From Monilinia fructicola (taxonomy: Eukaryota; Ascomycota; Leotiomycetes; Helotiales; Sclerotiniaceae), in assembly GCA_008692225.1 (NCBI GenBank), contig VICG01000005.1:558001-622000 (forward strand): a DNA stretch of 64,000 nucleotides, given 5' to 3'. A model generated the notes under the pieces. The model was not told where the DNA came from. It made no database searches and saw only the letters and a program-made list of their open reading frames with translations. The position numbers and the translations under genes are program-made. Shown here piece after piece: positions 1 to 11,017 of the stretch. Every line of letters begins with the position of its first letter. The first letter of the stretch is position 1.

Positions 1-421
1 GGTTGTTAGAGTCTAAATATCAAGCTTTGGAGTAAAATTATGAGATTAACCTCAGTTGTATGAGGTAGGATATCCCTCCCTGCACTTCTGGGTTGCTTGT
101 GAAGAAAATAATCTCACATATGGGACCTTATGAGATCTGGCTCCACTTGGGATTATAGGCATCGTGGAGGTATCATTTCAACCAAAATAGACAATATAGA
201 GTCCGAATGGTTGGCTCCACTTGGAACTGCACTTTAAGCTTCAGAAAATAGCACATGGGAGACTTCAATGGTATCAGTAGTTGAAAGAGTAAATGATCAT
301 GTTTGTTTCCGAAAACGAACTCCTGATATGGGTATCTTCCTTTCCAGCGCCAAATGCAAAGTAAACCAATGTATCCTCGATTGAGGAACCATAAAAACCC
401 CATATGAACACCACTTTCCTT
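1..421. other. Intergenic, 3' side of TAF13
   Basis: No supported gene. Short open frames here lack any recognisable domain or splice structure. A 13-base phrase, TGGCTCCACTTGG, occurs twice about 80 bases apart (near 131 and 210). The stretch probably includes the 3' UTR of the minus-strand TAF13 gene. Confidence 0.5.
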
Positions 422-921
422 TTACTTCCCGCCTCTGACAGTATGCATGGCATCGGCGTCATCATCCTCCTCCCCTAAAGTCTCTACCTTTCCACCCGAA
501 GATTTCGTTAACTTATCATCCGTTGCATCGAAAGTTTTCTTCGCCTCATCAATAAAACTCTTCTTTTCGAAAACCTCCGTGATCTTTCCTAAGAAAGCTG
601 GATTGGATCGGCACGCGAACTTGATATCATCAAGCTTGACCTTCTGGCGTCCAGCAATGTGAGCAGCGCGAGATGCTTCGAAGCAGAGCTCGATGATGAA
701 GTCAGTGACAATTTCGTCGAGGCATTTTATGGTACCTTCGAGGGCATGTGGAACATCGCCATGCGCGTGAAGAAAGTGTTTTACTGCCAAAAAATAGTTA
801 GCGCGCGTCTTCAGATTCAGGTAGATCGCGAAATCGAAATGAATTGCTGAAACGTACGTTCTGCCTCACTGAAGTTCTGCTGACCGCGGTTCTTAGCAGC
901 TCGAGCTCTTGGTTCAGACAT
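422..921 (-). CDS. TAF13: TFIID subunit TAF13 (histone fold), two exons
   Basis: TAF13 is a small histone-fold subunit of the general transcription factor TFIID and pairs with TAF11 in the nucleus. I read two exons: 921-858 and 783-422, joined across a 74-nt intron (857-784) with a GTACGT donor and a GGCAG acceptor. The spliced protein is 141 aa. It starts MSEPRARAAKNRGQ, the usual fungal TAF13 beginning, and runs into FLHAHGDVPHALEGT, then the histone-fold helices with LDEIVTDFIIELC and IAGRQKVKLDDIKFACRSNP. This matches the known TAF13 pattern in which the middle helix holds GRQxxVxxxDI. The C-terminus is acidic and probably disordered. The ATG at 921 was chosen because it fits family length. 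The same frame stays open upstream to about 1318, which is odd and is described separately. Confidence 0.9.
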
Positions 922-929
922 ACTGAAAG

Positions 930-1583
930 CCGACTGGTGCGAAATCAATGGTTGCAAGTTGACTCGAATCCAATCCAATGGGGTCAAAACCAAGGGGGTC
1001 GAATTCAACGAGTTCAAATTCAAATTCAAAGTTTGCTGATCCAAATGGGTCTGTTGCAAATCCAAGGGCTGCCAATCCAACAGACGCGAGTTCAGCTGGT
1101 GCAAAGTAATTGAATCACGTAAATCCGACTGGCGCTTTGTGATCGCACGGCGTAATTCTGGATCGTAATAAGGTGCGATGAAATTGATGTCGTTGCACGG
1201 GTACCTGAGATCAACTGGTATATCTTCGAGATTGATCAGTTCGACTCGACCGAAAAGATAGTTTTTGGCAAGATGGGCAGCTGATGACCGAGCCTGTTGG
1301 TTCGGTGGGACAGAGATCTAGGGCCGTAGAGAAGACCTTTGTACGTCGCTCGTGATGATCCAGCCAAGCTGTCAATGTTGGAAAGCTTTGATATAGTGTT
1401 ATGCAACTTGTTGGTCCTTCACGACCACTGGACAAGGATTAGTAATTTTCGGAGAATCGGTCTTATAGATGATCCGGACACCGATTTCCATACATGTGAA
1501 TGGAAATCTGTTTGATAAACAGGTACTTACAGATTGACTGGCAGAGCGAATACATCATCCCAATTTCCGTTTAGATAATCCAT
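930..1583 (-). CDS. Candidate coding segment upstream of TAF13, frame uncertain
   Basis: I do not recognise this protein. A first exon can be read from an ATG at 1583 (MDYLNGNWDDVFALP) to 1531, with a GTAAGT donor at 1530. A good acceptor follows a TACTAATC branch site, so exon 2 starts at 1427. Read straight on, it stops at 1211 and gives 89 aa. A neighbouring frame, open from about 1318 down through 921, contains protein-like sequence (HLAKNYLFGRVELINLEDIP, then FIAPYYDPELRRAITKRQ). It ends in a Leu/Gln/Asn-rich stretch and enters TAF13 without a stop. Switching frames near 1320 by one base would join the two. It may be a separate small gene, a broken gene, or an N-terminal extension of TAF13. 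Evidence is sequence openness and splice signals only. Confidence 0.33.
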
Positions 1584-2379
1584 TTTCTTTTACAATAATG
1601 GTTCGTCGATTTTCAATTTTCAAGAGGACTGTTTGATTTCTCTATGTGCGAATTTCCTTAGCGCCAAAATGCTAACTGCTACCTCAGTCCGCTCTCTTCA
1701 ATTTCCAGTCAGCGCTGCTGGTGCTCCTCCTCCTCATATGTACGAGCGCATACGCACATCAATTGTTTCCCAACATTATGGATAGAAACAAGGAAGGGTA
1801 GGGTCTAAATTTATTTTGATAAAGCTGAAAATTGGAATATTGATGCGTTATAGGACTTTTACGGGCTTATTCTGGAAGTGCGCGAGGATAGGAGAGCGTT
1901 TGAGTCCCTACATAAGTGTTTGCTGTGTTGTTATGGCTGTAAGTTCTATAGTCTACGTGGCTTGGATTTGAAGTGACTAATGAGAGCAGGTTTCTCTGTT
2001 TGTCGGCAACTGAGCGTTAGGTAGGAGACGGTTTATGAGGCGTTTGGGTGGATGATTTTATATCAAGCTGAGGTCTAGGTCTCAAAGACCTTCGACATGG
2101 GGGATGATACTGAGAAAGTCACAAGAAGATGGCATTTGAGCCAACGTGATATAATATCATACGAATAATCGAACACGATACCAACTGATCCTATCGCGCA
2201 ATTCTACTTTTTAGAAGCACCCCCTTTGTGCCAGTCTCCATGACCAAAAACCGAAACGCCTTCGCTAATGCTCATCCGAATGCTCATATGATGTACACGC
2301 CAGCCCAGAAGCTATGATTAGATGGTCCAATTCATTTCTCCACCCTCCACAATCGAGAATGAAGCTCTTACGTCATATT
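1584..2379. other. Intergenic, no gene seen
   Basis: No open frame with protein-like composition on either strand. The part next to 1583 would be promoter for the minus-strand candidate segment. The remainder includes the 3' flank of the gene at 2380-3228. Confidence 0.5.
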
Positions 2380-3228
2380 TTATGGCGACGAACTTTGAAT
2401 ACTTGCAGTATCCATAGTTTCATTGTCACCCCAAATATCTCGACTTTCCTGTTCCACGGATCTCATTGCAGAAGCAACTTCCTCCAATTTTGCTACCACA
2501 TCAAGAACACCTTCATTTACTCTGTGAAAATACCTATCATTAGCCTCCCTTCTCTTTCTCGCCAAAACAATATCTGCCTTTGTATCCTCCTCCAATTTAC
2601 TACCCATTTTCTCTCCAGCTCCACCATTACTTCCACCACTGGTGACCGTGCTCCTCCCTCCATCTGTTCCAGTTGTTGCTGTCATTCCTGGTCCATCCAA
2701 TGCACTCTTGCCCTCACTTCCCAATGTTCCACCCCCAAGATCTCCTTTACGTCCCTCGTCAACTACATCATCTGCCTCACTTCTGGCCCACGCTTGCGCC
2801 AAAGCTATCTGAGTTTTCCGTAATTCCTCCAATGCTCTACTATGTTCAGGTCCAAATACATGTGTTGTATTTGCAGCACTTAGCTCAACTTCTTCCAATG
2901 TGCTTTGCATTTCCGCCCATAGCGCATCTGTTCTCGCGGCTTGTTTTTGTCCCTCAGAAGGAGCTTTTCCTGCGCGATGAATTGGGGTTAGGGGCGCTGT
3001 ATCTGTAGGGCCATCAAGATTTGTCCGTAAAGGTAGTCTTTGGGAGCGTTGTCGAACGAGGGGGTTTCTAGAGGTGGTGGGATATAATGTAGATGATTGA
3101 TTAGATGGTATGGGTGCAAGAGCTCCTTCTAATGATACATGAGAAGCATTTTGAGAAGGAGCTGTAAAAAGCACTGGAGGTGGATCACGAACTGGTCGTT
3201 TTGACTTGGATTTAGGTGATTCTTCCAT
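2380..3228 (-). CDS. Hypothetical protein with helical/coiled-coil segments
   Basis: An uninterrupted 282-codon frame whose function I do not recognise. The first 95 residues are Pro/Ser/Arg-rich and look disordered. Residues about 100-155 form a likely amphipathic helix pair (ALWAEMQSTLEEVELSA, then ALEELRKTQIALAQAWARS). A Gly/Thr-rich linker follows. Residues about 215-268 form a second helical stretch (VLARKRREANDRYFHRVNEG, then VVAKLEEVASAMRSVEQ). The order of disordered head, helix, Gly linker and helix suggests a small scaffold or adaptor subunit, but that is inference. The ATG at 3228 lies about 410 bases from the RPS23 start on the other strand, so the two genes share a divergent promoter region. 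No intron is needed. Confidence 0.75.
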   Translation of the reverse strand: MEESPKSKSKRPVRDPPPVLFTAPSQNASHVSLEGALAPIPSNQSSTLYPTTSRNPLVRQRSQRLPLRTNLDGPTDTAPLTPIHRAGKAPSEGQKQAARTDALWAEMQSTLEEVELSAANTTHVFGPEHSRALEELRKTQIALAQAWARSEADDVVDEGRKGDLGGGTLGSEGKSALDGPGMTATTGTDGGRSTVTSGGSNGGAGEKMGSKLEEDTKADIVLARKRREANDRYFHRVNEGVLDVVAKLEEVASAMRSVEQESRDIWGDNETMDTASIQSSSP

Positions 3229-3641
3229 TCTCCAGCTAAAGTTTGTACTGAAATGAAAACAATGTAGATGTATTTTAGAAGAGTCTGAAGCTTCCTAGTA
3301 GGTACCATTGGAACATGAGATAGAAGTTCTTATCGGTAAGTGTTATCGCCGAGGATCTGAATTTTGATGCCTTAAATTGAAGCACGAATTCTGACAATTC
3401 TCAGGCATCGATATCTTGGCACAGAAATTCAAAAATTCGCTTAGCGCATTTTAGCTTCACACACTCTGATCACAATTTCGAAAAACCTCTTCTCTAGCTT
3501 CGCAACGACAATATCGACAACTAACCATAACCCATCAATTCCCGTTATCGCCATAATCCGGTACATACCCAATCTCTCCACGATCTACCGTCTGATTCAA
3601 TTTCAATTTAGCAGCTAATTCGAATTTTTTAAATAGCAATC
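3229..3641. promoter_or_regulatory. Divergent promoter between hypothetical gene and RPS23
   Basis: A 413-base gap separates two divergent starts. It should contain both 5' UTRs and promoters. The RPS23 side is A/C- and pyrimidine-rich just before the ATG. I see no TATA box or named factor site that I can defend. Confidence 0.5.
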
Positions 3642-4220
3642 ATGGGTAAAGGAAAGCCAAGAGGTCTCAACGCCGCTCGCAAACTTCAAAACCATCGTCG
3701 CGAGCAAAGATGGTCTGATTTGTCCTACAAGAAGCGTGCTTTGGGTACCGCTTTCAAATCCTCGCCATTCGGAGGTTCTTCCCACGCCAAGGGTATCGTT
3801 CTTGAGAAGGTCGGAGTCGAGGCAAAGCAACCTAACTCCGCTATCCGAAAGTGTGTCAGAGTTCAGTTGATCAAGAACGGAAAGAAGGTCACTGCTTTCG
3901 GTATGTGGAATATTTTATATTATTGGATTTCTGCGAGAAGTGGTGGAAGATGGATTGAAGATTTGCGAAAGAGAGGAGGATGAATTGAGGCAAATTTGGG
4001 AACATTGGGCATGAAGGAGTGCTAATGAAAAATTTCTACAGTTCCTAACGATGGTTGTCTTAACTTCGTTGATGAGAACGACGAGGTCCTCCTCGCTGGT
4101 TTCGGTCGTAAGGGAAAGGCCAAGGGAGATATTCCTGGTGTTCGTTTCAAGGTCGTCAAGGTCTCTGGTGTTGGATTGTCCGCGTTGTGGAAGGAGAAGA
4201 AGGAGAAGCCAAGATCATAA
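3642..4220 (+). CDS. RPS23: 40S ribosomal protein uS12 (RPS23), two exons
   Basis: uS12/RPS23 sits at the decoding centre of the small ribosomal subunit. Exon 1 is 3642-3900 and exon 2 is 4042-4220, split by a 141-nt intron (GTATGT donor, TTTCTACAG acceptor). The join restores the conserved [18 protein letters not shown] stretch. The product is 145 aa, the normal eukaryotic length, starting [16 protein letters not shown] and ending KEKKEKPRS. Pro64 in [10 protein letters not shown] is the residue that is hydroxylated in yeast Rps23 by the prolyl hydroxylase Tpa1 (OGFOD1 family). The frame has no disruption, in contrast to genes farther along the window. Confidence 0.98.
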
Positions 4221-6210
4221 ACGAATATGTTAACGATTTTGCTTCTTGGGGGAATGGGATATGGTGTTTTGCTGTCGCATGATATCGATGGCTAGGCTCA
4301 GAATCTACATATAGAGCATAGTACTTTCAAACCTGCAGCATTTGGGAATGAAATATCTCCATTGATCATGATCACCATCATTTTATCTTATGGGAAGGAT
4401 TTGATCTGTGCAGGTGGTTGTGTGATGAAAGATTTGTTAGGGATTGGGTCGGATTAGAGAAATCGGCTGTTCGTTCTGAGCCGAAACCCTTCAATCTGGA
4501 TTGGAAGCGATGTTCTTGTTTGATTTAAGCGTCTCTGCCCGTTCTATTATCTCCCAATGCTCAAGCGCGCATTTCTGCCATTTCGCCATCAATATCGCAC
4601 CATCTGGTATTTTGCAGCCATAATATTAAGAACCATCTTTCCCACCAAATATACCTACTTATATGAGTTCTCTCCAGCTTTATTGGCATCAGAGTATAGT
4701 ACATCTACGTCGCAGGTTTTCTCGATCCCTAAACTTTCTCCAAAACCTATCTCACTGCCCACGTCTCATCTGTTCCGTTCCCTCAGGTACCTTCACACTC
4801 CACACTATTCCGGACTCTGGCCACAGTTAACCCCTTCAGCTTTGTAGCCGAGCTGTAGTTCTCATCCGTTGCAAAAAAGATCATCGAATGCTGATGAAAA
4901 CTCGTGATATTAAACTGTAATGTAAGTCACCCTCTCGTATGTATTCAATAACAATCAATTTCGAGTCTGCCCTGAAACTGGTATGTTGATATCAAGGTAT
5001 GAAGTACTAAATATAGAAGTGGAAGAGTCTTCGAAAGTTGTTTCTGAACCCTAGCCTTTTGGTTGAGTTTGAATTTAGTGTAAAAAGTAAAAAATGTGTT
5101 TGTTTATTGAAAGTTTTTCTAATTGGGCTCAGCTTTGTCGGGCCATGACAGTATTAGTTATATGGTGTCATTAGTTGTACAATTGTCCTAAAATTATAGT
5201 TGTTTTAGTTATACAGTTATGCTGTCGTAGTTTACCCGCTGTTGTGGTAATAGATGCGAAGATACCGAGTGGGCTTGAGGGGAGCGGGAGCGGGGCGTGG
5301 GAGTGCTCCCTTCCCCTCAGTGTTGATTATAAGGGTTCAACAATGTAACGGGTTTCAGGTTGTGTGGATGACGGATGCATTCACGCGGTATCCGTTTCCA
5401 CTTCGGCTTACTCAAAGTGCCTTTTCTTCGAAAGTATAAGCCTGCCGGGACTTCACCGGGACTGGATCCCGAAATTCAAACTCGTCAGTGATGAATTGTT
5501 TGCACGGGGCCCGAGCTATGATGCAGGGTCCATAATACATGAGAAGAACACTTTGCAAACAAAATGTCAATTATTGCTCCAATTATAATCCGAAGACTTC
5601 GTAACTGATTAACGTTTATTTGATGATCAGACGAATAGGACTGTTGTAGTAATGATCTATATAATGATATTGCTAATTTCGCTACTATGGGCGCTAGTAA
5701 TAAGTCTTGGATATTAATGTAATGTATTAGAGTTGACGCCCTACTTTCAATCTCAATCATCGGCATACCCCTGACGACTTCAGGGCATCCAAGCAGGTGG
5801 GTGTCGGGGAGATTGTGACGACTGGGGTACTTGGCATTTCTGGGTTATAAATGGGAGAAAGTCGGGATATGCTCAAGTTGATTGTAGTATCGATCTCTAA
5901 CGGCTTGATGGATAAGGTTTTCTGGCTATCTATCACACATTGTACGGAGGATGGCAATGTGAGCCCGGTCGCGGGTCTATTGCTGCAGTCATTGCGCCGT
6001 CGGGATCAATGGCTCCCTGTCTTGGACAAAATATAATTGAGTGACAAGGGCTTTACTGTAGGCTCCACAAGTCGGATCGATTCAACCTTTCAAGATAGCC
6101 TGCATTGTCTCGAGGTGTTGGTTGGGTTTGAATCGTAATCGTATGGCACTTGCAATCATGTTAATTGAATCATATATTTTAAGCTCATAATTATGACAAG
6201 TTGTTTCTCA
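4221..6210. other. Long intergenic region with a GC-rich hairpin
   Basis: Nearly 2 kb without a supportable gene. Short frames at 4557-4847 and 5254-5588 show no recognisable domain. The main structure is an imperfect inverted repeat at about 5276-5320, where GAGGGGAGCGGGAGC faces GCTCCCTTCCCCTC across a short loop. The flank at 5100-5240 is AT-rich. The last part is the 3' flank of the GH43 gene. Confidence 0.5.
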
Positions 6211-7357
6211 TCACGGCACTGTCTCTGCCGAGACACCTTCCAGCGTCGGAACAACCTTCTCAATCAACCCGGTCTTGCTATCAAAATACACCCGATCGAT
6301 CGTTGTCTCCCTCAATGTACCATTCCCATCAGGGATCTGAAATCGATGGTACGCAATATACCAATCATCCGTTCTTGGAACATTCAACAATGTGCTACCC
6401 CCCGTCCCCAAGATTCCCAGTGTTGCATTTAGCTGAAGGATAGGATATTGGTACGTATACGGTCCGGTAAGGTTCGTCGATGTCGCGTACCCCGTGGCAT
6501 AGTACTCGGAGCGCGTATCGTTTATCGCATAATTAAAGTGGTAGACGCCCTTCCGGTAAGCGACAGAGGAGGCTTCATTGAAATTTGTTAGACCTGATAG
6601 AGCTGTGATGGTGTTCTCCTTGATGGAGAGCATGTCATCACTCAGCTCGGCACATAGTGCATGTCCATTTCCCCATAAGAGATAGTCTTTCCCGCTTACA
6701 GGGTCGTGGAAAGCATAAGGGTCGATGGCCTGGTTTGCACGTATACTCTCGCTATTGGTGATGAATGCCGTTGGCTGTGCGGTGTACGGACCGTCTGGTT
6801 TATCGGCGATGGCAACCCCAATTGTCTTCCGGTTGTAGGTAGGATTGTTGCCGCTGAAGTAAAAGTAGTATGTTCCATTTTTCTCCGCGATGGTAGGAGC
6901 CCATGCACTACCATCTGACCACTGCAATGTCGGTGATTTATTAGTAGTGCTTATCAAAGTATTTAAAAAGGAAATGACGACAGTGAGGTAAATGAGGAGC
7001 TAAAGATGTATTGAAACACAAAAAGTGCATATGAAGAAATGGTAAAGTGGAGATTGGGATCAGAGAACTGGACTATTAAGAACGTAAAAAGCATACGGGG
7101 ACATTTCCTGACGTGCCGTTGAGGGTCAAGATGGCATCTGTGCCTCTGATCCAATTCACAAGGTCACTGGACTTCCAGACATAGAACTGCTGTCCAGACC
7201 AACCTGGGAACCCATCTTCTGTAGTATACAGATAGTATTCTTGACCAAAGACAGCGATATTTGGATCAGCCCACAAGCCTGGAAGGACGGGACTAATTGC
7301 GCGACAAATATTTGCAAGATTCAGTATGGCTGCCAATATTGCGAAAGAGGAACGCAT
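6211..7357 (-). CDS. Secreted GH43-family glycoside hydrolase (arabinanase/xylosidase type)
   Basis: Exon 1 is 7357-7097 and exon 2 is 6921-6211, joined in phase 0 across a 175-nt intron with a GTATGC donor, a TACTAATA branch-like site and a TTGCAG acceptor. The protein is 323 aa. Residues 1-20 form a signal peptide ending in CRA. The five-bladed propeller motifs of GH43 follow: WADPNIAVF with Asp31 as the likely general base, AWAPTIAEKNG, AIDPYAF with Asp154 as the likely pKa-modulating Asp, and FNEASSVA with Glu203 as the likely general acid. These assignments come from family knowledge. GH43 enzymes release arabinose or xylose from plant cell-wall polysaccharides, so an extracellular pectin/hemicellulose role is likely. 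Several N-glycosylation sequons are present (NGTY, NDTR, NLTG, NATL). Exact substrate cannot be told. Confidence 0.9.
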
Positions 7358-8187
7358 TTTGACGAGGACCTTTTCACGAAACGAGCTGAGAAATCAGATA
7401 GCTAGCTGAGATCAGTGGTGATATCCACAGAAAACGAAGAACAAAACCACTAACCAGCCTCTGATAGAACCTCAATATATAGCAAAACTGCCCCATCAAC
7501 CTTCATCAAACCGCCTTCGGTATAATTCATACCTCGTATTGCGATCCGCAACACTGAGAATCAACAGTATCTGTTGATCCCTTCGAATACTAACCGCAAG
7601 AAGTACAGAGACATATTATTCCCCCATTATCATTCGACTCCAGTCCCTACGTAGAAGCATCAGAGCACGTAATCCCCGCATTAACTAGCCCATCTGCCAT
7701 CAAATTCCTCCGCATAGCGGGGTTGTTGTAAAGCTCGACGACAAAATCTCCGGGGCTCGTACATGGCGGTAATCACGAGACTCTCTCATAAGCGCGCCAA
7801 TGATGACGTTTTTGCCACGCTTTTTAAATGTATTATTTCTTCAACATGTGAGCAACATTGTTTGAGTCTTGAGTCTTGTGGATGATGAAAGGATGCTGGG
7901 GTATGCAGGCCCATACAAGGAAAGAGAAATAGAAACACATTGCGCGTAGAACAAAATATAACTTGGAAGATCAATTTAGGTACTAGATAGATGAACAATC
8001 AAAAGTGTGCACACAGTCAAATCACATCTCATACAACTATCACAACTAGTCTTCCAATTTGGAATCCAAAAAACTAAAATAATTTTCAGTGGCAAATACA
8101 TAATGGGTATCTAACACTAGGCAAGCGAACGAATTAAACAAGGATATTTGTATTTTAGACATTTTGTTCCAGCATGTTTTCGCCAGT
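7358..8187. other. Intergenic between GH43 and PNGase A-like genes
   Basis: About 830 bases holding the GH43 promoter next to 7357 and the 3' flank of the minus-strand PNGase A-like gene. Small frames on the minus strand lack protein-like composition. No repeat of note. Confidence 0.5.
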
Positions 8188-10436
8188 TTACACAACACTA
8201 TCACCGCCAACAAGCAACTGTTTAGGATTTCCCTTCCCCCTCCCAATAGCCGCCTTAGGACTCAGAATACTTTGACTCAAGTAAGCACCCCCAGGTCTAT
8301 CATTTGCATACTTTCCAATTTCAGCTCCAACCAACCTCTCCTCATCATACACAATCGTAGAATTAACGGCCTCCACATCCCGATAATACAGTTCCGTATT
8401 CACAAAATCATTATCCACATTGAACCCACTAAATTCAAATATCTGACTAGTGCTTCCGAAACCGGAACTTCCAGCTGAGGTGCCGAGGTAGTGAGCTGAG
8501 CCACTTTGAGTACTTGACAAGTGGGTTCCTGAAAAGTCGGAGGTGAGAGATGCAGAGGAAGGGAGATAAGTGAAAGGCTGGAGCCCGTCAGGAAAGACTG
8601 GGGCTCCTGAAATAGCGAGTTCGAGACCACGAGTTATGACAGCGTCAAGAGTGAAATTTGTGGAGGAGAGGACGAGGTAGGTTGTGTTTACCCAAACGGG
8701 ATACGTATATTCAGACTTGTACTTTGTAAAGTCTCCTGATGTTGAGATGTCGACACCGTGGGTGGTTGCATTATTAATTTGAATGGCACCGAAGGCGGAG
8801 TATTGGCCATAATTTATGGAACTTAGTTCTTGTGACCATGTTGAAGTGACAGATCCATTTTCAGTGATTACGGTTGAGGAGATCGAAAGTGAACGTTGGA
8901 CGTTGGTTGTATAAGTGAGTGTTTCATTTGCGCCGGATGCATTTTGCGTGAGGAATTGCGAAGTGGTGATAATAGGGGTGGGAAGCGAGAGCGTCGGTGC
9001 GGCGCCGGTAGTGATGGAATTGTTGGAGTCGAGCCAGATAAAGATTTTGCCCGTGACGAGCCAGTAGCTTCCAACTGTATCAATGAGTGTACCGCTTCCT
9101 TCTCCATCATCTATGACGCCAGCAACTCTTATCTCAAATGTATGCTCAGATCCATCGCAGAGAATAGGAAGCCAAGGAGTAATATCGATCTCGTGCTCAC
9201 GGAGGTCGAAAGCATCGAGTCCAACGATTGGTCTCCAAAGCCCTGGCACAATGCCTCCAGTGAAGACTACGGGAAATGGCCATTGTACGCCAGCTAGTTG
9301 ACCATCAATCAAGACCTGAACTTCTCGAAATGGTGAATACCCATAAAGTGTTCCATCATAGTCCTCAAATGTTTCGATATTTGACTGGAGCACGTTCCCC
9401 CACCAAAATTCCTCAGTCGATTGACCACATGCTGAAACAGAGAAGACAGCACGATTGACGTTCTGTGGGAAGCTAATCGTATTCGTAGCATTATCACCTG
9501 GTAACGTGAACACACTCACAGCATTTTCTGAACCATGTCTGGCAGAGATTGGGATGATCAAATCAGCTGGCTCGACAGTTTCTTGGCTTGTGAAGAAAGT
9601 AGCTGTAAGTGTAGTATGGTAATATCCAGTGTAGGTGCTATCGATCAAGTTTCCAAGATCAAATATGAGGGTCTGAGGTGAGTTCCAAAAGTAAAGATAT
9701 TCTGTCATATCCTTAAGATATTCCCATCTAATCCCAGCAGTTGTTGGTTCTGCAGTAGATGTTCTCCAAACCTCAGAATCGCCAAAGTACATTAGTGCAA
9801 GACGGTCGAATTGACGCCCACTTGAAGTGACGGTAAAATTCATGACCACTTTATTAAACTTGCAACCAGGTGGTGTATAATCGCCTGTGTGACTGTTAGC
9901 GAGCTGGTAATTATACACATGCGTAAGGAGAATTCCATACCAACAAACGGGATGCCATAGCTGTTGCCAAAGGTATATTCCATTAAAACGACCTTGCAGC
10001 TAGTGGCATCGTTCGTCGAAGCGATGATCGCAGTCTCCTCCACCCCATTATATGATGCTGTCTCATCGGCAACACCAGGAGGAATAAGAACTGGCTGATA
10101 AACTTGAAACACTTCAAGTACTGCAGAGGATGGTATAGCAGATGCAGTTGGGGTAGCGGAATATTTGATCAGATTAGATCTTGGTAATGGATGCAACACA
10201 TCCTTCGAGAAATATGGTCTCAAAACCCATATCAAGAAAAGACCACTGGCACAGCTCAAAAGAGCAAGAAAGAATATTTTGAAGTTTTTGAAGTTGATGT
10301 TGATGATGTCGGTCGAGGTGGAAGTTACAATTATGTTGTCAGGATCATGGTTGGACCCAATTAGTCGAAAATCACCTCCAACGTGAACGTCTCTCTTCGG
10401 ATTAGATGGATTATCGTAAGGATTTCTGCCCGACAT
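8188..10436 (-). CDS. PNGase A-like membrane-anchored peptide N-glycanase
   Basis: Exon 1 is 10436-9941 and exon 2 is 9884-8188. The 56-nt intron has a GTATGG donor, a GCTAAC branch site and a CACAG acceptor. The join reads YGIPFVGDYTPPGCKFNKVV, as expected for this family. The product is 730 aa. Residues 1-53 are polar, 54-72 are a membrane segment (FFLALLSCASGLFLIWVL), and the long remainder is luminal/extracellular, so it is a type II membrane protein. The body matches the peptide-N4-(N-acetyl-beta-glucosaminyl)asparagine amidase A family: VTSSGRQFDRLALMYFGDSE, EVQVLIDGQLAGVQWPFPVV, GGIVPGLWRPIVGLDAFDL. The plant member removes N-glycans from glycopeptides. Whether this fungal paralogue is active is unknown. 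It lies 131 bases downstream of the small gene at 10568-11017 on the same strand. Confidence 0.88.
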
Positions 10437-10567
10437 TATGAATTTTCAACTTTGGAAATGGTCCACTGGGGAGACAAGGATTATATGGAGGTGGGGGTTA
10501 TGGGTGTGTTCGATAAGTCGATAATGAAGTTTAGCCACTGTGGCACCATCAACTTGTGGCAAGTCCC

Positions 10568-11017
10568 TCAACTGTGGTTTGAGTCCCAATATTTCCTTTG
10601 TGCTTCGGCTGCGAGTTCTTGGCCTCGGAATCGATTTTGGAAATAGTTGAAGACACCGAATTCTTCTCTGCTCATAACATATGTGGCAGGCTCTGTTTGT
10701 ATCTTGATCCAGATCCTGTTGATTTCGCCCTCCAGGATACTGATGACGACTGGATCATGTGCACCTTCTTCAGTAGTTCGAGCAAGGTCTAAAGCTTGGG
10801 AAGTTGAGAGAGTGCCGGCGGAAGCCTGTCTATAACCTCCCCCGTTGTTGTCGGGCCCATTGTTCATGATGGCATGAATAGATAAGGGAGAGTCAAGGCG
10901 ATCAGGGATGTCGATATGCGTTTTGACAAACGACGAAAGAGGAAGGTGCGAGTCTTGAATGAAAGGCATGGTGACGGAAGAATATGAACAAATGGCAAAA
11001 GCGTTATCGAGTTGCAT
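10568..11017 (-). CDS. Small protein of unknown function, single exon
   Basis: A clean 149-codon frame. The first 50 residues look weak. The C-terminal 80 residues look like a folded domain: ALDLARTTEEGAHDPVVISI, then INRIWIKIQTEPATYVMSRE, then FNYFQNRFRG and QRKYWDSN. I recall small ascomycete hypothetical proteins with this pattern, but know no function. The true start may be the ATG near 10868 (MNNGPDNNGGGYRQAS), giving about 100 aa, because the preceding residues are low in family-like features. No signal peptide or membrane segment is evident. Confidence 0.68.
   Translation of the reverse strand: MQLDNAFAICSYSSVTMPFIQDSHLPLSSFVKTHIDIPDRLDSPLSIHAIMNNGPDNNGGGYRQASAGTLSTSQALDLARTTEEGAHDPVVISILEGEINRIWIKIQTEPATYVMSREEFGVFNYFQNRFRGQELAAEAQRKYWDSNHS

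Noticed and set aside
5254..5588. Small plus-strand gene
   Set aside because: Two overlapping short frames without domain, splice sites or composition bias; the GC-rich hairpin explains the first part.
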